A stretch of DNA of 64,000 nucleotides from Pseudeuparius sepicola (Eukaryota > Arthropoda > Insecta > Coleoptera > Anthribidae), in contig OY987305.1 of the NCBI GenBank assembly GCA_963920635.1, positions 3,325,153 through 3,389,152 on the forward strand, read 5' to 3'. Positions 21,586-32,700 of this stretch are shown here, one piece after another. Each line of letters starts with the position of its first letter. The stretch's first letter is position 1. The notes under the pieces were generated by a model. It had not been told where the DNA came from and searched no databases. It saw nothing but the letters and a program-made list of their open reading frames with translations. Made by a program: the position numbers and the translations under genes.

Positions 21586-22568
21586 CTGGAAATAAAATTC
21601 GAGATAAATAACCAGAATAATAACCTGCCACAGAATAAATAGCACCCACGAAGGCTGTTTATTCAGTATTAAAAATAAGAAAAAGATTTCTACAAACAAG
21701 GTCCCTTGAAGTTAGATGAATAGGGTGTACATTTCTGGCAGCATTTCTTTGGAGATGGTTACAGAAAAGCCTTATTTTCGTCCTACATTATTCTGTTAAA
21801 ATATTTAATATTTCTGCTACAGTGATTCAGAAAGTCCGTAGTATGTTTTTATTAATGCACCAAATATTTATAGTTATGCATTTTATTCTCTTATCATAAC
21901 GTTGTTTGAGTAATGTGCTTTATACTCATAGGTATTTAGATAAATAAAATATGATGACAAGGTAATATGTCGATATTTTTGCAATCATCAAAAATATGAT
22001 TCACCGGAAAGGCAAGTTTTTTGGTTTTGGTTGTAACCACGGAAATATTAAAAAAATGATAATACCTGCAAATTACGTAGGTGAAGCTTTAAAAAAATAC
22101 TACATATTTCCTACATTCTGGAACCTCAAACATGCAGTTTCAGACCTCACTTCAATATCAGTTACAAGAAAGACAGTTTTTCGAATCGGAAGTACCTCCC
22201 TAAGTATGAATATGAACGAGTACGCAAGCCTAACCTTGGACCTTGGGTGTAACCGAAAGCCCAACAAAATGACCTCGAAACTTCGTAAGAATGTCTTTTT
22301 ACCAAAATTTTATCCTGAATCTTCAAAAATGGCAACAAAATCCGCGTGATAATTGATTTTCATCGATCTTACCTTGTTCCTGGGCCGCTCTTTGGGCTTC
22401 CGCCGCTCGCATGTCCTCCTCTAAGTCAAGGGATTCTTCTAGAATGCGGTCTAACTCCGGATCAGACTCTTCCGAAAATACATGCCTGACGATGCTCTGG
22501 ATGTGCTCGTCCCTCTCAAATCCATATTCATCTTTGGAACCGTGAATCTGCTGGTTGTAATTGATCAT
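21014..22568 (-). CDS. unrecognised two-exon gene
   Basis: I do not recognise this protein. Exon 1 is 22373-22568 (ATG at 22566-22568; donor CAAG/GTAAGA) and exon 2 is 21014-21585 (acceptor TTTCCAG/CTGG). Phases agree and give 255 residues. The N-terminus is acidic and helical (SEESDPELDRILEESLDLEE, then an Ala/Gln-rich helix). The middle has a compact segment with CPYC and a later Cys (RYSFCPYCISLQLAKGW ... IICPSYRVFVANYRMSL) that could hold a metal. The last 80 residues are Ser/Gly/Pro-rich and probably disordered. No signal peptide or membrane segment. The two exons are 0.8 kb apart and GC-richer than the surroundings, as the real exons here are. The stop overlaps a strong donor, so the C-terminus may be wrong. 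Confidence 0.72.
22373..22568 (-). CDS. unrecognised gene, exon 1
   Basis: 65 codons plus one base; acidic helical N-terminus. The region just upstream (22600-22730) is GC-rich and is the likely promoter. Confidence 0.7.
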
Positions 22569-23087
22569 TTTGCTGCTGGAGCAACGAACACTTCACACCG
22601 GCCGGTAGTCAGGAAAGAAATAATGGCGCCCTACTCCCACTCGACTTCGTACTGGTCTAGGCGTCGCTTTGGGACGAAACGCCGCGATTGGTCGGTTTGA
22701 AATACGTGACCACGCAGAATCGGCAGCCGCGAAAATCAAATTTTTCGGATTTGAATATTCATGCGAAGTGACGATGTAAAATGAACGCTGGCGACTGCAA
22801 GCTGCGAGGTGGTGAAAAATGTTTAATGCCCGTTCAGCAATTTCATCGAATAACTTATCAATATGATCTGGTATGCGCTCACCGCGCTATTTCTTATCTT
22901 TATGGGAGTGTTTTGTCTAAATTTTGCGCTGTGAAGATTTTTGCCAATGATCATCATTTTTGATTCTTTGATATACAATATATAAATTCCTGTCTGTAGA
23001 AACTAAAAAGGAATTTTGAAATTTAAATTTGTCTAGGAATGTTGGATAGCACTACTATTGGCCAGTGAACACCTGTACAGCGATATA
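22569..23087. other. upstream flank of the unrecognised gene
   Basis: GC-rich near 22600-22730 (probable promoter), then AT-rich; no gene seen. Confidence 0.4.
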
Positions 23088-24030
23088 CAAATGTATATAA
23101 ACCGATAAATATTTTCAAAAACCCTTTTTTGTTCAAAAACACGTTATTACTTTTATCAAAATGGAAATCCAGGGACGGATTTCCATTTTTTTATACCCCC
23201 GATTTTTACGAAAACCATTTAGCGGTTTTTGTTTTTAAAATTGACATCTCAGCACCCCAAAACCGCCATATACTAAATTTGAACAAAAAATGCACAGGGA
23301 GTTCCGTTCTATAGGGTGCCCAAGTTGAGCAAAATGGGAATTTTAAAGGCATCTGGCAAGTCAAGTGTGCCATGGAACCCCCTCAAAATAGTTGAGTGGT
23401 CAACAGGACCACTCAAAGTGTAAAGATCCATTACAAAATATGTCTTTCTCTGCGCCATCTCAAAATACTGAATTTTTGGGGGTCAAAAATCGAGTATATC
23501 AAAACCGCCCCAGACACTATATAAACGAACTAAGCCTAAAAAAATACAGAAGCCTGCCAGTCAGTAAGTCCATATGAGGTGTCCCATAACAGGAAACGCA
23601 CACAGAGGATTTATCATCTTAGACAGTGAGTTTGTTGAGAAAGGTCCAATAATTTAAATTGTTTTTTACTTGTTGGTTGGCATTTTGTAAAAAAATAAAT
23701 TACTTTTGTGTTTATTAATATTTTTTTAATAATTCCAAATTGGCCAGTTTAAAGTTTAATAAAAATTCATCATTTTGAGATGGCTCAGAGAAAAGTACCC
23801 GGTAAATTTCTGCATTGTAATCTTTGCACATCAAAACTATGGGTGGTCCTATTGACCATTCAACTATTTTTAGGAGATTCCATGGCACATTTGACTTGCC
23901 AGATGCCTTTAAATGCCTATTTGCTAATAATGCCAAAAAAGCGTTTTTTAAGACCTTTTGAACAATAAAAAAGGTTTTTGAACATAACTCACAAAATAAT
24001 TTTTTATCGATTTGTATATACACATAAAAG
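23088..24030. mobile_element. 0.9-kb foldback element
   Basis: Inverted arms of about 250-370 bp: 23088-23470 matches the complement of 23770-24020, including TGGCAAGTCAA, GCCATGGAA and TTGAGTGGTCAA. The arms are diverged and the ends imprecise. Confidence 0.65.
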
Positions 24031-24092
24031 TAGACACAGTGAATGAAAATAACTCTTCTTCTTTAGCTAGTGGTGGTAGGTTTGTACCCAGG

Positions 24093-25960
24093 TTTTTTAA
24101 ATAAATAAATAAGCTTTATTGTCTAACAGAAGGGCATTCCATTTACAAGACAATATTCAAAAGATTACAGAAATACACTTTTGTTTAATTTGATTTGGGC
24201 ATAGATAACATAACTTATTACATGAAACAGGTAAAAATCAAGTAAAAATTAAAAGCAAAAATTAGTCCCCTGACCATCCTTTTAAAAGTGAGGAAGCTAT
24301 GTTGAGAAAAATCAAGTTCAGAAAACTCATTTGCTAGCCAACACATATTGTATATAGGAGATTTTAGTAACATATTAGTGTTAGTTCTATCCAAGTAAAA
24401 CATATTGCTGGATCTTGTATTAGATGGAATATGAAAATTGAGCCCACCACTACTTTGAATAGAACTTAAAGCGCCAGGACTTTGCGTCTGTCGACCAATG
24501 CAGGGACCTCAAATCTCTACAACAACTCCTATTGAGGAACACCTCTCGGAGGATATACGCACCATCTTGTTTAAAGGATAGAAACTTAAGAAACTTTCGC
24601 TGGATATTTTCGAGTTGATTGATGTATTCATTATAATATGGACACCACACAATTGAACGATACTCGAGTTTAGAGCGGACAAAGCTAAAATAAAGTGACT
24701 TTAAGGCATTTCTATTATTAATGTTTTCATTGAGGATGTTGTAAGATTTGTTATGTGATTATTGAATGACAACTTGGGGATAAAGGCAATCCCGAGATCC
24801 ACAAGCGAGAAAACCCGCTGAAGACTCACACCGTTGATATTGTATTCAGATGTAAGATGAGATTTCTTAGTCGTGAAAGACATGACTTTGCATTTGTCAG
24901 AATTTAGTGGCAATTTATTTTTGTTACACACCACACACATAATTTATGTAGATCAGCTTGGAGCTCCACGCAATCAGAATCAGACTTGATCTCACGAAAG
25001 ATTTTTAGATCATCAGCAAACATCAACAAACTCAACAAACCATAAGTATTAATATCGTTATGAACAAAGAGAATAGGAGTGGAGCCAAATTACTACCCTG
25101 GGGTGCTCCACTAGTAGCAAGCAAGCTATATGAGACCTAAATCCATAGCACTCAATAAACAGAGATCTGCCAGTCAAGTATGATGATGTTAAATCCAAGC
25201 ATTGAATAAGGAATACCTTAATCAATGATCCAAGAGATTATTGTGAAAGCCAATCGAGCAAAGTTTTTCTAAAAGGATGGTATGGTCCATGCAGTCAAAG
25301 GCCTTTGAGAAATCTGTGTAAATAGTGTCAATTTGGGAACACTTATCTAGAGCTCGACTGGTGAATTGAGTGAAATTTATAAGATTTGTAGTAGTACTTC
25401 TGGTTTCAAAAATACCATTCTGGGCTGGGGATATTAAATGCTTTACCTGGGGAAAGATCCTGTTATATAAAGTCATTTCGAAAACCTTAGACAAGCAGGA
25501 GCACAGACAGATAGACCTGTAGTTCTCAATGTTACCCTTGCCACCTTTTTTAAATACTGGACAAACCCTAGATTCTTTCCATGAGTTAGGAAATACACAA
25601 GTCTGCAGGGAAAGGTTGAAGATCTTCAGTAGGGGTTTCGCAAAGACTGCAGCACAATCCCTCACAAGGAAACTGGGGATACCATCCGGTCCACAAGTCG
25701 GTTTCAATTTTTTGAGTGCCTTAGTTACATCATCCTCAGAGAGTAAGTTGATGGTGATATTTGTATTGCTCAGAGGGCCTACATTCGATGCGTTTGATTT
25801 GGAAGGCAACGTATAAACACTACTGAAGAAGTCAGCAAAAGCTCTAACGATATTTTCTGGCTTCGACAAAATCTCATGTTTATATGTTACTACGCCAGGA
25901 ATGCTTGAGGTGCCCCGTTTTGATTTGACAAAAGACCAGAATTGGGTAGGGTAAGCCCCA
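24093..25960 (-). mobile_element. jockey-like non-LTR retrotransposon, 5'-truncated
   Basis: Reverse transcriptase on the minus strand with FWSFVKSKRG, LKKLKPTCGPDGIPSFLVRD, NSWKESRVCPVFKKGGKGN, NYRSICLCSCLSKVFE and YTDFSKAFDCMDHTILLEKL. Downstream, past stops and frameshifts, come NKNKLPLNSDKCKVMSF and the thumb-like YINQLENIQRKFLKFL. The 3' end has AATAAA and a TTTA-rich tail (24093-24120). The 5' end is cut at 25960 where another repeat begins. Not functional. Confidence 0.88.
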
Positions 25961-26524
25961 GTTAACCACATTTGACGTATAACGTCAATTTAACGTATTT
26001 TTATAACATAAAAAATACGTAAAGAAATTACGTTTCTAGAGTAGCGTTAAAATAACGTCATTATTTCGGCATCGTTAACCACATTTGATGTATAACGTCA
26101 ATTTAACGTATTTTTATAACATAAAAACTACGTAAAGAAATTACGTTCTAGAGTAGCATTAATATTACGTCATTACTACGATACCCAGCTAACCACGAAT
26201 TACCTATAACAACGTAACAAATACCTAGCTCAATTTACGGAAATATAACTTTATAAATACATCAAAAATGACATAATAAAAATAAGTAATAAAACTAGCG
26301 TCAATATTACGTTATTACAACGGTACAGATACTCCCGAATAAAAAAACTTGGAACAAGGTTTTTGGGAAATCACAATAGAGTCCTTTCCTCAGACGATTA
26401 AGATCCTTTTGGCTTTGTCCCTTCCGTTACATGAATTTTTAGGCACCTTTTATTTTATTTCTATTTATTTCTGTGACGTCATCGAGATTCTAGCTTACAC
26501 TGTTTTGGGCAATATTTTTCATGT

Positions 26525-26640
26525 GTTTCGATAGCTTAGTTGGTAAGAGCACAGACCTTAGCGAAGCTATATAGGTCTGTGGTAAGAGCGTCGACATTAA
26601 TTCCGATGTTCGTAGGTTCGAACCCTGGTGTTGGTGTGCG
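26525..26640 (+). repeat. tRNA-like core (SINE-type), interrupted
   Basis: An A-box-like AGCTTAGTTGGTAAGAGC with a D-stem and a B box GGTTCGAACCC. A 32-bp hairpin has been inserted in the D-arm side with a GTAAGAG duplication. The anticodon stem and acceptor do not pair well, so I read this as a tRNA-derived sequence, not a working tRNA gene. Confidence 0.6.
26550..26581. mobile_element. 32-bp hairpin element with 7-bp duplication (copy 2)
   Basis: Same sequence as 10202-10241 but lacking 8 nt (TATATAGC) of the left arm. Flanked by GTAAGAG on both sides (26543-26549, 26582-26588). Inserted in a tRNA-like sequence. Confidence 0.75.
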
Positions 26641-26865
26641 AATTTTATTTTTTATGAGGTTATATCTACGTTAAGTTTATGAGGATATTTCTACGTCAGG
26701 ATATTAACGTCACTCTACCGGACTTTTTGTCATAATTATAACGTTAGTTTAACGTGATTTTCCTAACGTTATGGAGTTATAACTATAACGGTATTTTGAC
26801 ATAAAAAAAGCGGTTGTTGGTTAGCTGGAGCACAGATGGATGAACCAACCTTTTTTTTACTAGGA

Positions 26866-26886
26866 CACAGAGTTACGTTCTCTGTG
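26866..26886. repeat. 21-bp CACAGA...TCTGTG hairpin
   Basis: CACAGAG, then TTACGTT, then CTCTGTG. The GTTACGTT centre is shared with the 49382 hairpin. No matching flanks were found. Confidence 0.45.
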
Positions 26887-28084
26887 ATTTGTCCCGATTT
26901 TTTAAAATGTGGGGTCCATGTCCATGAAGCCTAAAGGAATTCTTTTTCGGCCGGGGAGTGTTTGAAAAATAATCACGTTTTATGTGATTGGCTGAATATT
27001 GAGAAAATCTCAATTTGGTTTCAACGTTTAAACAGAGAACTGACAATTTTGAATCTTGGCGAAAACGCCAGTATTATTGAGTGATATTATAAATTCCCGG
27101 CCTAAAAGAATATATTTAAGAAATCCTGGCAACAAGAGCTATTCTCATTGTATACAAATTTCGCGTTGTAAAATAAATAATATTTATTTTTTTATTAAAA
27201 GAAAATATTTTATTTCTATTGCCTTAAAAGAACCTGTTAAATAAACTACAATTAGAATAAAATATTTATTTCCGCAACTTTTTAAAATACGTACAAAACT
27301 ACAACTATAGCTACATTGAAACAACTAACATGTAATGTGTTATACAGGTATCACAATTCGTCAAAATCATTCACTAATGCTAATAGAGAACAAAAGTTAA
27401 TCTTCAAGTTTTACTGTATTAAGACAAATTAATACTGTACTTTTTATATACCTAGGTAATAATAAATATATGGCACTTGGTAGATAAGTAGATATATATA
27501 GTTTGGTGAAACAGCTTTTTTGGTAAACATAAGTAAGTGGCACTAACTTTAGTTTCAACTGAATTATTTTGTTCTCAGTCTTCAAATCTACAGTGTGTGT
27601 CCACCGATTAGTGTTTTAAGGGGGAGTAAAGGGACAAAAAGATAAGTAAGATTAAAAAAATGAGGGTTGTTTACTCTTGAGTGCTTTAAATTTTTAAATT
27701 TTTTTAACCACAGATCGGCAACGCTTTTTATCAAGAGTAAGTATATACCTTTTTCAGAAAACAGGAAAATAAAAAAGTCCCCCTCCCTTCTGAAAACTAC
27801 AATCTCAGGGGACACGTTTTATACAATAACGTAAGCATAGGAATGTTACAAACGAAATTTGACGTATCAGTCAAAAGTGTTAAAATAAAATAATAGAAAA
27901 ATAAATCTACAGAACTTCAACATACACGGAAATAAGTGCAAGTTGAATTTGACGACATAGCTGTATGTACAGGATCTTTCCGTACATTTTGAGGTAGGTA
28001 CCTACGCCTACAGTCAATATATATTTTTTTGATGATTCAGAAAAAAATCTAACTTTTGCTTAAAAAATAATGGCTGTTAGATGT
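26887..28084. other. AT-rich spacer
   Basis: No gene, array or element with ends that I can define. Confidence 0.4.
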
Positions 28085-29245
28085 ACTTATAAATAATCCG
28101 AACTCCTTCTGATCTGAACTAATTTATAATCCGAACGCGCCAATTGCACCATAATAATGCCATAATCTGAATGTTTGGAAAATCCGAACAAAGTCTACCA
28201 ACTTTCTGTTCGGATTGTGGATATTATTTATTATGAATTCCATAATCCGAATGTTCAAACACGTTCGGATTATAATGCCATAATCCGAATGTTTGAACAC
28301 GTTAGGATTATAATGCCATAATCCAAACGTTCAAGCATGTCTGTATTATAATGCCATAATAATCTGAATGTTTGGCCAATGTTTACCAACTTTTTGTTCG
28401 GATTATGGATATTATTTATTATGAATTCCATAATCCGAATGTTCGAACACGTTTTGGATTATAATGCCATAATCTGAAAGTTTGGGCACTCCGAACAGGG
28501 TCTACCAACTTCCTGTTCGGATTATGGATATTATTTATTATGAATTCCATAATCTCAATGGTCGAACCCGTTCGGATTATAATGCCATAATCTGAATGTT
28601 CGGATGATAATGCCATAATCTGAATATTTGGCCAATCCGAACAGGGTCTACCAACTTTCTCTTCGGATTATGGATATTATTTATTACGAATTCCATAATC
28701 CGTATGTTTGAACACGTTCGGATTATAATGCCATAATATGAAAGTTTCGGCAATCGGAACGGGGTCTACCAACTTTCTGCTCGGATGATGGATTATAACG
28801 CCATAATCTGAAAGTTTGGGCACTCCGAACAGGGTCTACCAACTTTCTGTTCGGATTATGGATATTATTTATTATGAATTCCATAATCTCAATGGTCGAA
28901 CCCGTTCGGATTATAATGCCATAATCTGAATGTTCGGATGATAATGCCATAATCTGAATATTTGGCCAATCCGAACAGGGTCTACCAACTTTCTCTTCGG
29001 ATTATGGATATTATTTATTACGAATTCCATAATCCGTATGTTTGAACACGTTCGGATTATAATGCCATAATATGAAAGTTTCGGCAATCGGAACGGGGTC
29101 TACCAACTTTCTGCTCGGATGATGGATATTATTTATTATGAATTCCATAATCTCAATGGTCGAACCCGTTCGGATACATTCGGATTATAATGCCATAATC
29201 CAAAAATGTTAGAGCATGTCCGGATTATAATGCCATAATCTGCAC
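28085..29245. repeat. tandem array of palindromic TTCGGATTATGG units
   Basis: Built from variants of CCATAATCCGAA and its complement, with GGGTCTACCAACTT linkers. A higher-order unit of 334 bp is repeated almost exactly (start near 28489 and again near 28823). It ends about 100 bp beyond the moody stop codon, and most units contain AATAAA on the minus strand. Confidence 0.85.
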
Positions 29246-29348
29246 CTTCAAATATACAGAAAGATCCTGTGGATTCGTTTTACTAATTTTTGGCATAAAT
29301 GAAACATATTTTTGGAGTATCTTCTCTAGCTGCGAAAAATGATAGTAT

Positions 29349-29724
29349 CTACTGAGCACTGCTGCCTCCATTTGGTCGCAAACTAACACTTTGATTCTTA
29401 TTATCCTGTCTAGATTTCAGGGAGTTTGAGTGTCTAGAGTCGGAAAAAGCGACGCTAGACCTAACAATCCTCAGTAACTTCGAATATGCGGACCTATACT
29501 GTCTATTACTCGCCGCATATATAAAAGGGTTTATAACGCTCGATGCCCAAGCTAAAATGGAGGCCAGGACATGCAGAACTGGATAACTAACGTCGTCGTC
29601 GAAGACGTTGACAAGCATGAGTGGCAGAAAGCAAAATAGGAAGCACACAAAGATTAGCGCCATCAATTTCGTCAGTCTGCTGTCGTCTTTCTCGCGCCTG
29701 CTGCTTCGTTTGTCTTTGATTGGC
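29349..29724 (-). CDS. moody: moody exon 6 (ICL3, TM6, TM7, tail)
   Basis: 376 nt. Acceptor CTTTTTAAAG; basic third loop KDKRSSRREKDDSRLTK, TM6, NPFIY, and a serine-rich tail ending SSAQ, TAG at 29349-29351. Confidence 0.93.
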
Positions 29725-32700
29725 CTTTAAAAAGAAACGTTGTTACTGATTTGTAACACAAAAGTATCAGGTACTTACTGGTGTGACTGCAGCTTCTTTC
29801 GAGATTTTCGTACGCTGTAATATATGCAGGAATACGCCAAAATGATGACGGCGCAAGGCAGAACGAAACCGATGAGGAAAATAACCTTTTTGGGCGACTT
29901 TCCGTCTTTTTTCAAAATCGTACATGAGAACGTCGATTCGTGCAGCCCCAGTCTACCCCAGACCTCTAGTAGAGGTGGTAGCTGCAAGAAAAAACACATA
30001 TACAGGATGTTTCTTAACAACATGCTAATATTTAAAGGGGTTATTCTTGGGCCCATTTTGAGAAAAAAACTTCATATGAACGTATGTCCTAAAAGTCTTA
30101 ACTTTTGAGATACAAGGTGGTAAAATTGGACCATGTTAATGTTAACGTTAATGACTCAAATACGTGACAACTAGACTAGGTAGACAACTGTCAAAACTGT
30201 TTATGTTTACAAAACAAAATCTGCTTCTTGCCAACTAGATATTTTTGAATAATTGTTAATATCTAATTTTATACTCTGGGAATGACCCAGAGGTGTGCTT
30301 TAATGTCTTTCATAAAACGATTTTTGAAAAGTGCTTTCTATTGGAAAACCTTGGATAAATGATAAAATAATGGACCTCTCTAGGATTAAACCTGATTTGC
30401 ATCTAATCTACTAATAACTGTACAAATAAAAATGCTTATAGAACTATTAAAAATAAATATGAAAATATTTGTCATAACATTAGACATGAAATAAATGTAG
30501 CTAAATTTCATTGTAATGAACACTTAAAAGGGATTGTAAAGAACAATCCTAGGCAGGTTTGGCATAGGGACGTTCGGTCTGAGGAGCAAAGGGGGCCTGT
30601 GGGAGGAGTTCGAATCTCATAAACAAGGAGAGCACGTGTGGCTAGCATACGATGGCAGACATCGGGGCAGACACTGGGCATGCAGCGTTGCCATGCACTA
30701 AGATGCAACGCCGGTTACTGAGTGCCGGAGATATCCGCTATAAAATAAACCCCTCATCCGGTATCGCAGCAAATATAGGAGTTCGTTAATATCCAATAGA
30801 CTTTCAGAGAGGAACCCAAGTAACATTTAAAGTTGCATAAAACACGTGAAGACGTTGTTGCGACCAATAATACAACTTGTCTATAGACGTATCGTCCTTT
30901 TTACAACTCTTTTATGACTGAATATGGACGGTTCGAAATGGGTTTTCATGACTTTTCATACAACTTTTATCTGACTTGACTGGATATGACTTTTATAAGT
31001 CCATTAGGTCGTGTAAATTCAAAAATACCTTAACATCATAAAGAAGTAGCTCTAAAGTTGTGAAGATCTCTATTAATACCTTCATATTACCAATTGGTCG
31101 TAAATATGGAACGTAGTGATATATTGTGCAGTGTTTGCTTGTAATACGAAGACATTTCATTCTGTCTCGGCCGTAAGTGGTAAAAACGAAATTATACGTT
31201 GGTGACATTATGCAATAAAGGATCTCGGTTTTTGACGATTGTACTCAACGGAATCTATTGCGAATTTTTATTTACTGTGAAAATTATAAATATAGCTCGA
31301 AAATTTACAACGCGCCTTTAAAATAATGGAAATTAAAGGAAATGAATGAAAAAATTTAAAATATGAACGTGCTTTAAATTAAAATTTAAAGTGTTACAGT
31401 TGTACAGGATCGTTCCATATGTCGAAAATACATGTTTTCCACTCAAATTTCTATTATTTGTGCCCACAAATTAAATTAGAAGTTTTGCCACTTTCGTAAG
31501 ACAAACATGGTTGTCCTATTTAACTGAATTTCTGATGGCAAACGTGGCCGACGGTGCTTATATGACTTAGTAGTTGTAAAACTTCAGTCAAACTACTAAG
31601 AGGTCATAAATAGTTCTAAAACTGTCAAACGACTATTAAGAGATTATAAAGCGACTAAAACTAAAATCAAAATTACAGTATTTATATGCGCATGTTCGTA
31701 GTAGTGCTAGTAGTAGTAGTAGTACCTATAAAAAAATAAAGATTTGTATGACAAAACTGATTTTATTCCAAATTTTTGTAACTGCGTGTATGTAACTTCC
31801 TGAGCATTTGTATTTGCCCAGTCTTTTGTAAAACTCTTAATAATTTTTAACAGATGCTGATATGCTTATACTGTCTTATTACTGCTTTACATTTACTGTA
31901 TGATATATGTATATGGCACATGATACATATTATGATACAATAAATGTATGTCTCACTTTTACTAATGACCCTACGAAAGTCGTATAAAAGTATTTTATTA
32001 AAATTACCACTTACTGGGGTCATATAATGAGGTTGAAATTAATATTAACGCGCATGTGCACTACTTTCTTACCGTCATGTTATCATTTCTGTTGTATTAA
32101 GATCTTGCTTAAAACTGTTCTACAACATTTATGACTTCCACTTACTGATGTCTTATAATATATTTAAATCGTCTTTATACGACTATCGCTCCACAAAGTT
32201 TTAATGTGGTCAAATTATTTTCTTTACAACCGTCGTACAACTATATTTCTAAAGTCGTAAAAGTTGTTGTATTCTCAACGACGGAGACCTCTTTACAACC
32301 TTATAATAACCTTTGAAAGACTATATAATGTTGACGTTAAAGTAACCATGTTATGCCTGTTATAAGACTTTTATAGAACAATTATACTTTCACGATTCAA
32401 GTAAATAACATCCTAACAACTACTATAAGACCTATAGTTATTTTGTCTACCCTAAGCGACAATTTTATAACCCTAATACAACTATTTGGACTTAAGATAA
32501 ATAATTATAACTTAAAATGTTACTTGGGAAGGGGAACTGCATTCCTCGCATTCCTGCCAAGTATCACCTTATTGCGGCTCAGCTTTATATTAAGTTTGGC
32601 AACTATGGTTTATAATGATACGATAAATGTTAATGGACAAGAAATATTGTTGGAAGACCAATGTTAAGTTTTTGGGTACGATTTTTGATAACAGGTTTTC

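Larger units (their letters stand above)
25958..26828. mobile_element. repeat element with CCAG[T/C]TAACCA ends
   Basis: Left end CCAGTTAACCAC, right end GGTTAGCTGG. The left end is tandemly duplicated: units 25961-26073 and 26074-26186 (113 bp) are nearly identical, and a third diverged unit starts with CCAGCTAACCAC at 26185. The interior holds many ACGTCA/AACGT motifs and a tRNA-like core. Confidence 0.65.

Noticed and set aside
21996..22349. Plus-strand open frame of 117 codons
   Set aside because: Lies in the intron of the unrecognised gene, AT-rich composition, no splice context or motif.
26525..26640. Functional tRNA gene
   Set aside because: A and B boxes are present but the anticodon arm and acceptor stem do not pair, and a hairpin interrupts it.
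28419..28950. Two nearly identical minus-strand open frames
   Set aside because: They are the same reading of the 334-bp tandem unit; not genes.
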